Assembly: GCA_013407085.1 (NCBI GenBank)
Contig: JACCGJ010001913.1
Location: forward strand, 1 to 64,000
DNA from: Atriophallophorus winterbourni
Taxonomy: Eukaryota; Platyhelminthes; Trematoda; Plagiorchiida; Microphallidae
DNA length: 64,000 nucleotides
Reading direction: 5' to 3'
Each line of letters starts with the position of its first letter. The first letter of the stretch is position 1. Positions 35,412 to 47,372 of the stretch are shown here, one piece after another. Made by a program: the position numbers and the translations under genes. The notes below the pieces were generated by a model that was given only the letters and a program-made list of their open reading frames with translations, was not told where the DNA came from and made no database searches.

Positions 35412-35697
35412 GACACAGTTAAATAGGGTTCTTACAAACACAAACGATGTTCAAATACCAAATCACAAAGTGATTCTTGGTCAAGCACTCATAACGCTTA
35501 TAAACGACCAATATATTTTGGTGCTCGCATCCCCATCCCTTACACACCACTACCGCTTTCTGGCAGTTTGCCGTCATCAGGTGGAGACAGTAAGATCAAG
35601 TTCATTGAGCCTTGAAACAGTGGTATAGTGGTAAACAAGAAATATAATTGTATGCCACTGTTAAATAGGGTTTTGATAAACAACCACGAAAGAAAGA
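35412..35697 (-). mobile_element. Family B retrozyme-like element with 8-bp target duplication
   Basis: A 286-bp insertion flanked by AATAGTAT at 35404-35411 and 35698-35705. It holds one monomer of about 242 bp plus a 44-bp second start: TTAAATAGGG occurs at 35419 and 35661. The hammerhead lies at 35547-35584 on the minus strand. No coding capacity. The monomer matches the tandem copies at 40629-41191. Confidence 0.75.
35547..35584 (-). ncRNA. Hammerhead ribozyme, family B
   Basis: Minus-strand parts: stem I CCAC/GUGG (4 pairs), CUGAUGA core at 35580-35574, helix II GGC-AAACU-GCC with a C-A mismatch at the core-proximal pair, GAAA, a weak stem III (AGCGGU) and a GUA triplet. The mismatch next to the core recurs in other family B copies, so it may be a family trait and not decay. 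Activity is uncertain. Confidence 0.65.
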
Positions 35698-35705
35698 AAT
35701 AGTAT

Positions 35706-37084
35706 TGCTTAGATACCTTATCACTCGACCATTCATACAGCACACAAATGTGAATCTATGAAGTATTCTGGTATATAGAGTGTATTTTGTGCAAGCTTCA
35801 AAACGTTCATTCAATTTCTTATTTTCGTCGCTGAATTCTATAAAGTACATGCTTTTTACCCGCAAAACATCTCATTAGCAGCTAGCAATTTCTTATTTAA
35901 GGCAAGGCCCAATGGAACTGATTCTTTGTGACATACGCATCTGTTTTTTCAATATTATCACCGGCATTAATCATTGTATTGTAAAGTGTTTGTCGGAAAT
36001 GTATGTAAACATGATGCGCGTGACTAGGAATTCTAGGCCCAAGTTCATTGTTTCATCTGGTGGCAGGTTCCCTGGTTATCCTGATAAATGTTGTCCACGT
36101 GATACATGATTTATTAGACCGATGAAAGTCGAATCAGTAACACTTAAGTAATTTCGTACAAAAATACTTGGAATTACCTTGGCGAATAAGAAATATTCAG
36201 TGAAAGCTCACAAAATATTCAAGGCTGAAATAAAATGGACCATGCACGTTGTAGGAATATATTGTAAAACTTGGATAATGAAATTGAAAACAAAAAATTC
36301 TGCTCAAAATAATGTGTAAAATACTTCAATCAATATAATTTAACTTTCGATGGCTAACTGCAGATGCGTGTAAAAAAACCGCAGTCTTATACGCACTGGC
36401 TGACAATGTAGGTTGAAACTTTTAGGTTGTATAGACACTCGACTTACTGCTAGCTGAAACTCCATGTTCATAAAGTGGTTTGTCAATTTTTAAAATTGAA
36501 ATCGCTACATTATCTTGATGTCTGGCGCCCGACTATCTTACCATGGTTTGAGTGACGTCCCGAATTGGCCCATTCCTCAAACACAGTTTGTATGGAGAAG
36601 CTTAAATGACGTCACGACTTTGGAAAAAATAGATCAATCGAAAGCATATAGTCGTAGCAGCGGAGCATGCAAAAATCAGTTGGAGCAGTTTATGATAATC
36701 TTTCTATTCTGAATCAGAAACATCGCCTGACCAAGTGTGTTAGTACGAATATGGCTCAGATTAAAATTGCTTTAAATTACTACTACTGAATTGTTTGAAA
36801 TAAAGCGACGAGATAATGATCAATAACTGAACTTGCTTGATGTTATGCATTTTTTGTTGTCAATTCAATCAAGTGTAAGGGATTCCTGGGATTCTAAATC
36901 GAGCAAAAACTAGAAAAGGTATACTGTAATGAAAGAACACAGAAGGCAAATTAGAAATAAGACTTGCAATTCCTGTGAATATCAATAACGTTCCGGAATT
37001 CTGCCATAAACGAGCACGTTCTAGATGTGGGAGACTCTAGAATATGTGGGATTAATAACGTAGCGCGCGAAACATTTTAGAGAA
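35706..37084. other. No recognisable gene
   Basis: Short chance frames only. No CR1, ribozyme or other repeat was recognised. Confidence 0.4.
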
Positions 37085-37545
37085 CAAATATCCGTATTTG
37101 CATGCATTTCCATCTCACGCACGCCACGACCATTTTCGTATTATTCGCGCTCATAACGTATGGACATTACGATCAGCATCCACTTAACTTGAAACAGTGG
37201 AAGAATGGTAACCAAATGGTATTTTATAATCACAGTTGGGTATACATCTGCATGTTTGAGCGCATGTGATTGAACATATTGATCTTGCCAACCTTATGCA
37301 ATAGTGGCTTACAAGCGCAAATTCTTTGCCATTGTTCCAGTGTTTCAAGGCGTATTTTCGCTACCTGATAAGTGCAAACAGCACGAAATCAATCATGGTG
37401 TGTGTGTGTGATGGAAATGCATGCAAATACGGATTTTTTTCATGTTCATGGATATAACCCCATTTACATGTGTATGGGCACATGTGATTGAACAGGAAGT
37501 CGACCTTATCCAACAGTGGCTTACAAGCGCAAGTATCTTGTAAGG
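37085..37545. mobile_element. Family A ribozyme repeats in opposite orientation
   Basis: 37090-37250 is a minus-strand family A unit with a decayed hammerhead (37122-37160). 37256-37440 is a plus-strand unit whose hammerhead at 37361-37400 has CTGATAAGTGCAAACAGCACGAAA: the catalytic G8 has become A and stem III is mutated. A third partial plus-strand unit follows (CATGTGATTGAAC at 37263 and again at 37481, period 218). All are dead as ribozymes. I found no clean target duplication, so this is an old insertion. Confidence 0.7.
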
Positions 37546-37948
37546 AACACTTTAAGCGGGCAACGTGGTTGATCCAGCAATAATATCTAAATAATCTAGC
37601 TGTGGATGGGAGCGTGAACTTGAGTCCAGTTTGGAAGCAGATAAAGATTAAATTGTATGACCTTAATGATCTCATTGAATAAGCAAGGAGGCTAATTATT
37701 AACGTAAGTTGCTCTCTCCGCTACAAAAACAAAGCAATTAAGGTATTACACAACATATAGGATGGAGATTCAATTATACCTGGTCTCGCCTGTCTAATAT
37801 AGACGACTTAGGTTAGGCCAGGTAAATGCTAGTTCACACGGAACCCTGTTCGTACTGTCAAATTTTTCTGACAAAGTTTTGGTTTCAAAAGCGAAACCTA
37901 ACAAATATTATGCTCATACCGGTTCGTTGCAAAATTCTCATTCATGCA

Positions 37949-37949
<1 letters not shown>
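37546..37949. other. No recognisable feature
   Basis: Unassigned sequence before the microsatellite and gap. Confidence 0.35.

Positions 37950-37983
<34 letters not shown>
37950..37983. repeat. (AAT)n microsatellite at the gap edge
   Basis: Eleven ATA/AAT units run straight into the run of N. The simple repeat probably caused the assembly break. Confidence 0.9.
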
Positions 37984-38983
37984 NNNNNNNNNNNNNNNNN
38001 NNNNNNNNNNNNNNNNNNNNNNNNNNNNNNNNNNNNNNNNNNNNNNNNNNNNNNNNNNNNNNNNNNNNNNNNNNNNNNNNNNNNNNNNNNNNNNNNNNNN
38101 NNNNNNNNNNNNNNNNNNNNNNNNNNNNNNNNNNNNNNNNNNNNNNNNNNNNNNNNNNNNNNNNNNNNNNNNNNNNNNNNNNNNNNNNNNNNNNNNNNNN
38201 NNNNNNNNNNNNNNNNNNNNNNNNNNNNNNNNNNNNNNNNNNNNNNNNNNNNNNNNNNNNNNNNNNNNNNNNNNNNNNNNNNNNNNNNNNNNNNNNNNNN
38301 NNNNNNNNNNNNNNNNNNNNNNNNNNNNNNNNNNNNNNNNNNNNNNNNNNNNNNNNNNNNNNNNNNNNNNNNNNNNNNNNNNNNNNNNNNNNNNNNNNNN
38401 NNNNNNNNNNNNNNNNNNNNNNNNNNNNNNNNNNNNNNNNNNNNNNNNNNNNNNNNNNNNNNNNNNNNNNNNNNNNNNNNNNNNNNNNNNNNNNNNNNNN
38501 NNNNNNNNNNNNNNNNNNNNNNNNNNNNNNNNNNNNNNNNNNNNNNNNNNNNNNNNNNNNNNNNNNNNNNNNNNNNNNNNNNNNNNNNNNNNNNNNNNNN
38601 NNNNNNNNNNNNNNNNNNNNNNNNNNNNNNNNNNNNNNNNNNNNNNNNNNNNNNNNNNNNNNNNNNNNNNNNNNNNNNNNNNNNNNNNNNNNNNNNNNNN
38701 NNNNNNNNNNNNNNNNNNNNNNNNNNNNNNNNNNNNNNNNNNNNNNNNNNNNNNNNNNNNNNNNNNNNNNNNNNNNNNNNNNNNNNNNNNNNNNNNNNNN
38801 NNNNNNNNNNNNNNNNNNNNNNNNNNNNNNNNNNNNNNNNNNNNNNNNNNNNNNNNNNNNNNNNNNNNNNNNNNNNNNNNNNNNNNNNNNNNNNNNNNNN
38901 NNNNNNNNNNNNNNNNNNNNNNNNNNNNNNNNNNNNNNNNNNNNNNNNNNNNNNNNNNNNNNNNNNNNNNNNNNNNNNNNNNN
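37984..38983. other. Assembly gap (1000 N)
   Basis: Exactly 1000 N, so the length is a placeholder. It hides the RT C-terminus and tail of CR1-20. Any reading frame across it is meaningless. Confidence 0.99.
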
Positions 38984-40628
38984 ATGGTTTGTGAAATCCA
39001 CTCGATTCCCCACATACATTAGCCTGCATTTGTTGAAGTTACACGGCAGTTTGTTCTTCAACGACCAGCTGTGAAGCGCATAAATATCTTTTTGTAATAG
39101 CAGACAGTCTTCTTGGCTACGGATGCAACTCCATATCTTTATGTCGTCCGTAAATAACGGAATGTTACATCGAACAATTTCCTGTATTTCATTGACATAA
39201 ACCAGAAAGAGGACCGGACCAAAGATTGAACCTTTGGGAACTCCGCTAGTTGCTGCAATTGGTTTGGATAATGCACCATCAACACGTACCTGGTTTTTGC
39301 GATTTGTTAGGTAGTCATTTACCCAATTAAACAAATTTTAAGTGACGCCAAATCTTTGAAGCTTCTGCATAATAGGGTATGGCCAACACGAGCAAATGCT
39401 TTTGAGATTTCTAAGTAGCACGCGTTCATTGCTTGCCCGTTATCTACCGATTTTGTCCAATCATTTAGCGTTACCAGTAAATTAGACAAACAGGAATAAT
39501 TTCGTCTAAATCCATGCTGATTCCTCTAAAACAACTGATTATTTTCGAAGCCTTTCATTAGATCGTCAACAATGAGGCGCTCGAGTAATTTGGAAATTAC
39601 AGGTGACAGAGTAACGGGTGGTTAATTAGAAACATTGGAGCGATTTCCACCTTTATAAATAGGAGAAGTTATTCCGCGTTTCCAATTTGTAGGAATCACT
39701 CTATTTGGCAGTGTTTGTTTGAACAGGTATGTGAGTGGCTTGTATAGCAAATTCGCACATTGCTTCAATATCAGCGGGGTTATTGCGTCGGACCCAGGAG
39801 ACTTTTCTGTTTTAAGACTAAATAGGGTATGAAGGACACGTTGCGACACGACATTTATTCCACTCGTGGAAACCGTGGTTGAAATTGTTTGATTTGGGAT
39901 GTTTATTACATGTTTACCCGGGATGAATACAGATGAATAAAACGTGGCGAAATATTCATCAGTTTCTGATTCAGTTGTTGTTGGTCCAGCTGACGTGTTC
40001 GCAGACGCAACTCCATGTTTCATCTTAGCCTGATCGTTAACCATTCGATAAAGTATTTTGGGGTTTAGCTCCATTATGCTTGATATCACTTCTTGGAATA
40101 ACAACTTGTCTTGGATGACAAATTTGTTTACTTTGTTTCGCAGTTAACGGAAAGTTTCCCGGATCTCTGATGATAAATGGTGTCGCCGAGCAATGTTTTG
40201 TACTTTTAATCACTTAAGAATTCAGCTGGTTAGTGTTAATTCGAGTTTGTTTCTTGACTTCTGAAAAAAAATTCAGAGCTCACTTCGATTGAATTCTTGA
40301 GATTAGATATTAGCCATACCCAAAACTCATGTATGTTGCTGGTTTCTGGTTGGCAGTTAATCGTATTTTTGAGAGCATCACTCAAAGCCATATTGTTCAT
40401 CCGTCTAACAGTTTTAAGGGTATTATTTGTTCTTACAGCTTCAAACAGATAAGCGAACTGGATGACGATTTGATCACTTTGTCCCATTGGACTTTCGTAA
40501 GCAACGTTTTCAATGTCGTGTTCATTGCTTGTCAAAACGAGATCCACGAGTGAAGGTACATTGGTTCCGCGGTATCTGGTATTACATGCAATGTGGCTAT
40601 AAAAAGGAATATCGTCTAACAATTAACT

Positions 40629-41191
40629 TGAGGCCCAAAGTGATGTGTTGCCCACATCCCCCGAAATTACACTACACTACCGGCTTCAGGCTGTTTGCCG
40701 TCATCAGGTGGGGACTGTAATATTAGGTTCAGTAAGCCTTGAAACAATGGATGAATGGTAAACAAGGTTATACTTGAATGCCACTGTTGCATAGGGTACG
40801 TACAATGAACCACGATATTCCAACACAGAATCACATAGTGATTCGTGGTCAAGCACTCAAGGCGCTTATGGATGACCAAAGTAATGTGTTGCTCACATCC
40901 TCCGAAATTACAATTCACAACCGGTTTCTGGCTGTTTGCCGTCATCAGGTGGAGAGAGTAATATTAGGTTCAATGAGCATTGAAACAGTGGATAAATGGT
41001 AAACAAGGTTATAATTGAATGCCAGAAACCGGTAGTGGAGTGTAATTTCGGGGTATGTGAGCAACACATCACTTTGGTCATCAATAAGCGCCTTCAGTGC
41101 TTGACCTCAAATCACAATGTGATTCTGTGTTTGAACATCGTGGTTCGTTGTACGAACCCTATGCAACAGTGGCAATCAAGTATAACCATGT
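40629..41191 (-). mobile_element. Family B retrozyme-like element: tandem plus inverted copy, in CR1-20
   Basis: A 563-bp insertion splitting the CR1-20 endonuclease, flanked by TTAACT at 40623-40628 and 41192-41197. On the minus strand are two ribozymes 241 bp apart (core TCATCAG at 40701 and 40942 in plus-strand letters). From 41018 the sequence turns round: GCCAGAAACCGGTAGTGG...GCAACAGTGG on the plus strand is an inverted partial monomer of about 170 bp. No coding capacity. The 6-bp duplication is short, so the exact ends are approximate. Confidence 0.7.
40915..40952 (-). ncRNA. Hammerhead ribozyme, family B (better preserved of the pair)
   Basis: Minus strand: CUGAUGA core at 40948-40942, helix II with C-A mismatch then GGC-AAACA-GCC, GAA, stem III ACCGGU, triplet GUU. 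Stem I has three good pairs (CAC/GUG). The sister copy at 40676-40712 has GAAG in place of GAAA and is probably inactive. Confidence 0.65.
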
Positions 41192-44124
41192 TTAACTGAA
41201 TGCGCGTTTTACGGAGTGTTCTGAGTTAATGGTACTGCTCTGCAGATTCGGTAAATTGAAGTCACAAATAATTAAAATCCCCAAGTGAATCTGGAAGTAC
41301 CCATGAGAATTTTGTCGAGTAGTTCCGGATTGTAAGTTTCCTGTGCAGACGGCGGGCGATATACTACTCCCTACACGCAGGCTTCGCCATTAGCTAATCA
41401 GACGGAGCACCAGAGTGTATCCCGTAACACGATGTCTGGATTCGTAATCTCACGGCACAGAAAGTTTTGGTAATATTACAAAACTACTCGTCCTCCTCTG
41501 GTTTCACGGTCATGACGAATAAGTGACATTCCGCGTAATTCTAGTTCACTATTTGTTTGGTGAGTCTGTGGCCATGTTTCCGATACGCCGATGATGTCTG
41601 GTGAACACTTAAGAAAAACTGCACGCACTTCACCGATTTTGTTTCCGAGACATTGTGCGTTGGTGTAGATACATTTCATAGTTGTTTTTCTGAACAAGGA
41701 TGGGGTGTGCAAAAGGAGGCTAGCGGAGTGCAGAATATCTGTTAGGCCGACTCCTTTAGAGTCAGCATCTGAAAGTTTATTGCTTGCAAGGATGAAAGAT
41801 TGTACTGATGGAATACAGTGATCTATGGAATCGACTGCATTTGTTTCTGACACGTAAACTAGTGATTGACTAGGTGGTGTTTCTATTGGAATTTGAGGTC
41901 CATCTAACTGTCCAATATGAAATTTCGATGCGCTTAGTCTAGTTTCTCGTTGAATAAGTCTGCGGCTATTTTCTCATCGAATTTTAGTCGTGTTCAACAT
42001 TATAATTCGTAGATTTGGGGATGCGGAACGTTTCCGTCACAGCTACTTCATGCAATCCACGTATATCACTGAGGAATCTCCATTGTAGCTCATCGTGTTA
42101 GCGCTGCGCTGCTTTATCAGATGCTTCATCAGTTTCTGTGTCTAACAAAAGGATTAAACTTTGATCATCATTCTGCTTCGTTTGGTCTTGTTGCTGGGCG
42201 TTCCGGGCCATTTCCCACCAAGGCACATAAGCGAAGATCCTTGCAGTGGTCTCTGAATGCTCCATACGCAGGATAACAGTGGATAGTAAGATGTTTTCTA
42301 GATCCCTTTAAGAGTTTACCTTGACTTCAAGTAATCTTGGCTGATCAAGATTTGATGAAGTAGGTTTACGAATCAGTCGTATCAATGATAGTGGTTCATC
42401 TGGCTCCAAGTCCATGTTGCTGCACAACGTTCCCCATTCTTCTTTATCGTGCTTTAGCCTGTCCCCTAGTAAGGTGGCACTCGTCTCCCTTACGTTGGTA
42501 CAAATCACTCTTAGTCCATGGAGTGAATGTACACTGTGTGCCTGTCGCTTTGCTGGTTGCTGGACGTTTCAACTGCCTTAGATCGAATACCTATCCTGTC
42601 CACTTTGGGAGTATTTTGCACCGTGGCTTTTGGTTTTTAACCTGAGAGTTTTCGCTGAATCTTCAGATGAGCAGCTGCATTTGGCTCCGTAAAATTTTGC
42701 GGAACAGGGATGTTTTGCGCAGACAGGCATTTAACAGTCGCATTTGTAAAGATGGCGTCTTGATGAAAAGAACGCTCTTCAAACTCTCCGGCACATTTGC
42801 AACAGCTGAGCTTTTGTGTTGAATGATCTGCGAAGATGCAGCTTATATCTTCCTGGGCGCATCCTAGTCGCCGTGCGGTCGCATTATTTCGAGCTTCTGA
42901 ATATCAGGATATATTCTTCTTACACTTACCCGTACGTGGATATATTATACCTTGTTGGACTCCCCTCGAATTCAGCATTCTGGATATACCACTTTCGTAG
43001 CGGTATTCGATAATACGAGGGAATTCGGATTCCTCGTCATTTTTCCATATTGGATCTACGCGTGCAACCCTGTTAATACTCTTCAAGTCCTCAAACGAAT
43101 TACCGTAATCGGAAAGATCTTATTATTCGCCATCGACTGGTTATATATTCAACATCGTGCAATCAACTACCGAAGCGCAGTTCTCAAAAGACCGACTTAA
43201 ATTACAAACCAAAATCCGCGGGTATAAACCTTGGTGTTATATGTATCAACGTGCAAACGCTGTTCGAAGCTAAGCAAAAACATGACTTAGTTGAGTGGTA
43301 TAAACTTTGTAGTCAGATGGGACTGGCTGCAGTTACTCCCTCATCGACAGTTCGGCTGAACCGCCACCAGAATTCTCTTCACAAAGAAGATCCTCGCCTC
43401 TTACGAATAACGGTGCAATCTGTGGAGGACGTGGAAAATGTACTCTTAAGTGCTTATCTTCTTAGAGGTGTTCCAGAGTCTACATGTCGTATCCATGCAG
43501 ATGGTGAGAGAGAAAGTCGTCGAATAAATCTCGAGAAGGAAATAATCCGAGAAGTATTATATTTTAGGCATTCCGGAAGATGCTGCTGACGTACCTTCTC
43601 AAGTAAAAGTTGAGCACGATCACAAACAGTGGAAATATCTAGCCGAAACAATCGGTATTAAAAAGTCATACTAGTGGATGCTTTTAGGATACCGCGGTCT
43701 GCCAACTATAAAGGGCAAGGTCCTAGCACTTAAAGCTAACCTTCTTGACAACCGAAATGACCGATAATATCAAACGTGAATGAAAAGCTAGTAGAAGAAA
43801 TCTACCCAAAACGTCAAGTTGATAATAGCCGGAAGCAAGCAAACGGATAGTACCGACCCATCAACGCCTAGTGATGCTGTTCAAACAGAACATCATGCGA
43901 TAGCTCAAAAAAACTTGAGCATTCCGACTTTAACCGAGTCGGCTTATTGATAACCTTTCATGATTTGAACACTACAAACTTTATAAGATGTTTATATACA
44001 AATGCGCAAAGCCTTTTGAATAAATTAGCGGAGTTAACTGAGATATGTTGGCAATACTCACATGGCCATTACATAAACATGGTATTATTCCCAAAATATT
44101 GAAACGGAAATATCCATTCCGAAT

Positions 44125-44852
44125 ATGAATTTGATAAGGAACCATCGAGAGAGAATTGGTGGCGGCGTTGCTCTTTATTATCATAATCGCCTCCAGTGCC
44201 GTCCAATAGATAACACAGAATTCACCCTCGAGGATACAATTTGGTGTTCTTTAACGCTGATATCTGGTGAAGTTCGCATGATTGGTGTGGTCTACCGGTC
44301 CCCTTTATCTACTGAATCGTACAACGAACGGTTGATCCAAGTGCTTCAGCGCTTGACTCTCACTTAGCAAGCAACAATACTTTATATTGGCGATTTTAAC
44401 CTGGCTACCCTTTATCTCAAATACGTTCACTCCACATAAACGCTAGAATACCGATTTAGAGAGGTACTAGATTAAGTCCCTTTATACAACCATGTTCACG
44501 AGAGCACTCTGACCGTCCATCCGTCTTGGATTTGGTGTTAACATCGGAAGAACAATCTGTCGAAGCAATCGGATTCCAGGCTCCGCTAGGTGTTAGTGAC
44601 CATTCAGTGCTTGTGTTCGACTATGTTGGCAGTATATATCAATCGCTTGCTCGGGATGGGGTTGTTCGCCGGGTAGATAAATTAGACCTGAGTAAATCGC
44701 TCGTGCAGATTCAGCATTGGCAGACAGACCATATAAACCCTAACTCGCAATGGAACGAACTTATAGATTTTCTGAAACTGAAGATAGACGAGAACTCGCA
44801 GAACGCTCCTAGAAGATCCGAACATGAGATTTGTTTTGTTGTCCGCAGCTGA
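44125..44852 (+). pseudogene. CR1-21 endonuclease
   Basis: Open pieces 44125-44367 (GGGVALYYHNRLQ, LEDTIWCSLTLISGE, GVVYRSPLSTESYNERLIQ) and 44526-44852 (MDLVLTSEEQSVEA, GVSDHSVLVFDYV). Between them GDFNLATLY is readable near 44390-44410 in another frame. The N-terminal part with the catalytic Glu is broken near 44080-44110. Confidence 0.8.
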
Positions 44853-44866
44853 AGCGAGCAGCGTGA

Positions 44867-46345
44867 ATGCAGCATAAAGCCAACAATACTTATACTTCTT
44901 GGCAACATTTCCGTATGTTACGCAACAAAGTGACTTCACTTATTCGAGAGGATAAGGAAGCGCCCCAATTGATGCTGCTGTCAAAAATGGAACGCAACCC
45001 TAAGTTACTATACAAAATCATGAACGCGAAAGTAAAAGTCAAACCAGGGATTTTTGCCGTCCAGAATGGTGAAAAACTCAAGGAGACCGCGTTTGAAACC
45101 GCGAATGGCTTTGCAGTTTATTACTATAAAGCGTTCGTGCCAAACGTTTTAGTGGAACGTTGTGAGTATTCAGCCGACATTAGGCGAAATTTTGATAAAT
45201 CCAGAGATTATCACAAGTCATTTATGAAACTAAATGTAAGAAAATCTCCAGGTGAGGATGGCATCACACTGGATGTGCTGAGGATCTGCCATCGTCAGCT
45301 TTGTGAACCGCTTTCAATCCTTTTTAACCATTTGATGCTTAAGGGAGTGGTACCGAAAGATTGAAAGTCCGGTGTGATCACACCTATCTTCAAAGGAGGC
45401 TGCCGATCTGACGCTGCAAATTATCGTCCTGTCACACTATTACAAGTTATTGGTAAGGTCATTGAACTTGTTGTCTCGCAAAGAATGATTGCACACTTTG
45501 AATTGCGTAATTTGTTTTCGCCAGCGCCGCATGGATTTCGATCTCATCGCTCTTGTCTAACAAATCTTTTCATACCGTTAGACGACTGGATGAAGGAGTT
45601 GGATAGATTTTCTTGCATTCACGTCTGTTACTTAGACATTTCTTAGGCTTCTGACAGAGTCAATCACCATTTGCTTCTTCAAAAACTGATACAACTAGGA
45701 ATATGTGAACCACTCCTCTCATGGTTGTGCGACTATCTGTCAGATCGCCATGCCGGAGTTAGAGTAAACGGAGTGCTATCTCAAATCTTCAAAACCACCA
45801 GCGGAGCCCCACAAGGATCCGTGCTAGACCCGCTCTTTTTACTTATATACATAAACGATTTACCCCCAACGTCATCCCAAATAATCCTGTTCGCGGTTGA
45901 TATGAAAATTTGGACGCAAATTAGTTTTGCAGATGATTGTAAGAAACTACAAAGGGATTTGGAAAACGTGTCAAATTGGGCGGCCATGAATGATATGACA
46001 TTCAACATACAGAAAAGTCAGATGCTTCAGCTTTGCAAGAATGTTTCTTGGACATATCGATTGGGAAATCAAAACTTGACATGGAGCTCGTTGGAAAAAG
46101 ATCTTGGAGTATGGATTAGTGGAAACCTGAAGAGCACGGTGCACTGCCAGAATATATATCGACAGGCAAAAGGATTGTTAGGTATCTTTCGAAGAATATT
46201 TCGAAGATTCTCGCTGGTAACGTTGCCAAGGATAATGAACGCCTACCTTTGCCCTACGATGGAGTATGCGGTAGAGGTCTGGGCTCCTTGGCCACGAAAA
46301 GATATTGCTCTCTCTGATACAATCTATCACAGAGCAACAAAGTAA
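44867..46345 (+). pseudogene. CR1-21 reverse transcriptase, active site lost
   Basis: Open pieces 44867-45364, 45374-45646 and 45671-46345. Motifs: NKVTSLIREDKEA, NPKLLYKIMNAKVKVKPG, SPGEDGIT, NYRPVTLLQVIGK, HGFRSHRSCLTNL and motif A CYLDIS followed by a stop and a Phe-to-Ser change. SGAPQGSVLDPLF shows two further changes. Motif C reads FAVD: GTT at 45896-45898 replaces the first Asp codon. RT activity is ruled out by at least two independent lesions. Confidence 0.85.
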
Positions 46346-46805
46346 GTGATGGGTCTTCGCAATGTTCCGTACACCGAAAGATTGCGACGTCTGATTCTAT
46401 GTGACTTTCCCGAAAGGAGGATATGACGTGACATTATTTTGATCTATAGAATTGTGGCTACTAAAGGACATCCACTAAAACGCTTACTTGATGTGTGTGA
46501 TGGGAAAGTGACACGCGGAAATACCTTATTCCAAGTTCCCGTATTGATTGTCAGCGCCATTTTTTCGCCATACATGCTATATTTCATTGGAATTCCCTAC
46601 CTCAACATGTGGTGGACTATCCTAGCCTGGCGATGTTTAAAGAGAAATTGGACTTACATGTGCAAAAGAATATCATTCGTAAGCCTTACATTTGATATAC
46701 TCTATTTCTTTTATTATATTTTTCACATTTTCGTTCATAACGCAGTCCTGTAGTATTGTAAAGTATTAACTTTTTTAACCATAAATCCTTGAATACTTGA
46801 ATACT

Positions 46806-47372
46806 TGATAATACCGTCAGTGGTTTCAGATTCATCGAAACCTATACTGGCAAACGGACAATTCTGATCGGTGACCAGAGTCTCTATCGATGCCTTCAAC
46901 GTTTGTATGAGGAGCTCTTAGCTCAAAATCCGATCATCCTGGCTGTTTTGCTCAACACCTGTTCGAGCAGCTAAATCTGCTTTTGGTTTAGTCCGACAAT
47001 TTTGCACACGTAGCATGCACCAGGCGTGTTTTCATCATTAAAGATCGATAAAGCCTCGGGGTCAATTATTTGTCGCATTTTTCGTGACACGTGTGGGAAC
47101 AGTTGCGACACGTGACTGATTTGACCATACCACTGACAACTTTCATGCAGACGACGCACGTTTCGCGAACATCAGATCGTTCCATGTTAACGGGGCCAAC
47201 CAAAAGTACAAATCAGAGGACAAAATTCGATACGACTGCGGTTGGTTTGTGTGGAGTTGACGGAAAGTGACGAGTTGTAGGAATATTTCGTCACCCGATT
47301 TAGCCGCGAATTTGCCAGCCTCCCATTGAGAATATTGGCGTGGAATTGATTTCTTGCTGTGTTCCATAAGGA
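46806..47372 (-). mobile_element. CR1-20, upper part: 5' end and PHD finger
   Basis: Minus strand from ATG at 47185. The PHD-type finger has TCVVCMKVV, KSVTCRNCSHTCHEKCDK and CYVC, the C4HC3 pattern of CR1-1, then a stop and frame changes, then KASIETLVTDQNCPFASIGFDESETTDG at 46890-46810 (given in pieces: the last part is GFDESETTDG). This joins in order to the lower part at 42869 if CR1-21 is removed. 47186-47372 is presumably the 5' UTR, with its outer limit uncertain. Confidence 0.75.

Larger units (their letters stand above)
38984..42869 (-). mobile_element. CR1-20, lower part: CR1 copy split by CR1-21
   Basis: Minus strand from the PHD-distal region to the RT thumb. GCAQEDISCIFADHS lies at 42866-42810, KLSCCKCAGEFEE follows, then SLIRLIRKPTSSNLDQPRLL (42370-42310). 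The endonuclease begins CIYTNAQCLGNKIGEV, IGVSETWPQ (41650-41560) and continues as SLVDLVLTSNEHD and GQSDQIVIQFAY on the far side of a family B ribozyme insertion. RT: NPKILYRMVNDQAK, SPGSDAITPLILKQCANLL and TPLFTDDIKIW, with motif C mutated from FADD. The 3' part is hidden in the gap. Its 5' part is at 46806-47372. Confidence 0.85.
42870..46805 (+). mobile_element. CR1-21: CR1 copy with its own 5' end, inserted in CR1-20
   Basis: Same family as CR1-1. It starts at the conserved element start and ends with the tail ATCCTTGAATACTTGAATACTTGATAA (8-bp units). The 5' UTR (42870-43200) passes directly to the central region (43210), so the PHD finger was lost by an internal deletion. Endonuclease 43960-44640, RT 44860-46620. 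Lesions include stops at 45362-45364 and 45645-45647 and the motif C change described below. Both sides are CR1-20 in minus orientation, which dates this insertion after CR1-20. I see no target duplication. Confidence 0.87.

Noticed and set aside
37122..37160. Hammerhead at this site as an active ribozyme
   Set aside because: The core is mutated (GTTATGAG for CTGATGAG) and helix II is broken; kept only as part of a decayed repeat.
37898..39334. Long open frames across the first N run (and likewise 58663-60077)
   Set aside because: They exist only because N was read as coding. The real parts are short CR1 pieces on each side.
42870..46805. Target-site duplication around CR1-21
   Set aside because: No matching flanks of 4 bp or more were visible at the edges, so none is claimed.
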